Shown here: positions 12,252 to 12,939 of the stretch, piece after piece
Layout: each line of letters starts with the position of its first letter
How positions within the stretch are numbered: the first letter of the stretch is position 1
Source: an uncultured Streptococcus sp.
Lineage (GTDB): Bacteria; Bacillota; Bacilli; Lactobacillales; Streptococcaceae
Direction of reading: 5' to 3'
NCBI RefSeq assembly: GCF_943912555.1
Contig: NZ_CALTUR010000044.1
Coordinates: 1-12,939, forward strand
Length of the DNA: 12,939 nt
Translations under genes and position numbers: made by a program
Notes under the pieces: model-generated
Seen by the model: the letters and a program-made list of their open reading frames with translations, nothing else
What the model was told of the DNA's origin: nothing
The model's database searches: none

Positions 12252-12939
12252 ATGCTAAAATTAATCATTTACCAATTTCAGTACTCAAAAAGACAATGGT
12301 TAGGAACAATACCATTACTATTTGTATCTAGCCTGATTGTTGGAACATCTTTATTTGGTATTGCTAGTTCAATCAAGACTGCTAATATTAACGCTTCACA
12401 ACTTTTTCAAATGCTAATAATTTTTGGCGGGACTACTCTATTTTTCCTTATTTCAAATAATATAAGACTGCTAATAGATATCTTTAAAAAGGATTACCAA
12501 TTATGGGCTATCTTAGGCGCAAGCAGAACTCAGCTATCTTTATTAGTATCTGGACAGTTTTATTTAATGGCAGTGATTGTTAGTAGTATTGGTACAATAC
12601 TTTCATTTATCATGGCAGATAGTTACTACAAATTTTTACAAAATTTATTAGGAAGAGATGAGTTACCTGATTTAGTTATTACAGCCAACATTCAATCAAT
12701 TTTATTGAGTGTTTTTATAGTACCAACAATTGTCGGGATAGGGGCTTACTTTTATTCAAGTCGAATACTTAAAATATCATCAATATTAAAACCAAAAAAG
12801 AAAAAAAGAAAAGTTACAGTAACTGGTTTTGTTAACATCTCTGTTCGTTTAATCCTATGGTTACTATGTATAGGTTTGATTGTTTCAGCAGGTTTTAGCA
12901 GAAATAAAGAAATAATTTCAACACAGTCAAGCATAATAT
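12252..12939 (+). CDS. FtsX-like (MacB-type) ABC permease, N-terminal part
   Basis: The frame is open to the window end: 229 residues, 3' end missing. It starts MLKLIIYQFQYSKRQWLGTIP, the usual amphipathic lead of streptococcal permeases of this kind, followed by membrane segments at about residues 20-38, 53-72, 101-123 and 152-175, with a fifth starting near 199. The short QLWAILGASRTQL between segments 2 and 3 matches the xLxxLGAsrxql coupling motif of FtsX/MacB permeases. A very basic loop KPKKKKRK precedes segment 5. The AGGAGG site lies 7 nt before the ATG. With the ATPase 17 bp upstream it would form an exporter or a peptide-sensing/immunity transporter; the substrate cannot be told. 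Confidence 0.85.
   Translation, partial: MLKLIIYQFQYSKRQWLGTIPLLFVSSLIVGTSLFGIASSIKTANINASQLFQMLIIFGGTTLFFLISNNIRLLIDIFKKDYQLWAILGASRTQLSLLVSGQFYLMAVIVSSIGTILSFIMADSYYKFLQNLLGRDELPDLVITANIQSILLSVFIVPTIVGIGAYFYSSRILKISSILKPKKKKRKVTVTGFVNISVRLILWLLCIGLIVSAGFSRNKEIISTQSSII

Noticed and set aside
12794..12818. KPKKKKRKV resembling the SV40 nuclear localisation signal
   Set aside because: It is a basic cytoplasmic loop between membrane segments of a bacterial permease; the likeness is chance in an A-rich stretch.

Overview
The window fits a mitis-group Streptococcus (S. pneumoniae, S. mitis or a close relative). Evidence: low-GC streptococcal codon use, strong AGGAGG-type ribosome binding sites, an LPXTG surface protein end, a BOX A-C repeat and a 107-bp RUP-like repeat, and the order glyQ-glyS-DUF896 / FMN reductase pair-apbE / nox / pdxS-pdxT, which I recognise from pneumococcal chromosomes. 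The species is inferred from memory, not from a search.

Layout. 1-543: the 3' end of a sortase-anchored wall protein with 12-residue Pro/Lys/Val repeats. 544-4650: glycine translation unit on the + strand: promoter, Gly T-box leader with terminator, glyQ, a highly structured 364-bp gap carrying a BOX element, glyS, a DUF896 gene and a strong terminator. 4656-7661: a three-gene minus-strand operon, apbE then two flavodoxin-fold FMN reductases, with its own promoter and terminator. 7645-9275: divergently transcribed nox (water-forming NADH oxidase). 9313-10940: pdxS-pdxT (pyridoxal phosphate synthase) with promoter, a palindrome near +1 and a terminator. 10963-11187: repeat and IS debris. 11461-12939: an ABC exporter-like pair, whose ATPase is split by a one-base frame change at an A7 run and whose permease runs off the window.

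Functional picture. The most interesting unit is the minus-strand operon. ApbE is a flavin transferase that attaches FMN covalently to Ser/Thr in short D-x-x-(S/T)-(S/G)-A-(T/S) motifs. Two genes downstream, the 414-residue FMN reductase ends in a Gly/His/Ala-rich tail carrying two exact DATSGAS motifs (residues 388-394 and 407-413). Neither ApbE nor this protein has a signal peptide or lipobox, so the sequence predicts a cytoplasmic NAD(P)H reductase with a PAS-like domain and two covalently tethered FMN groups on a flexible tail. Both divergent promoters between apbE and nox carry a CcpA cre-like site overlapping the -35 box, suggesting that flavin redox and oxygen consumption are tied to sugar status. 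The next genes make PLP.

Other notable points are a nested three-way inverted repeat between glyQ and glyS with the BOX in one arm, and a slippery A_AAA_AAA site plus downstream hairpin in the split ABC ATPase that could be a mutation or a recoding site.
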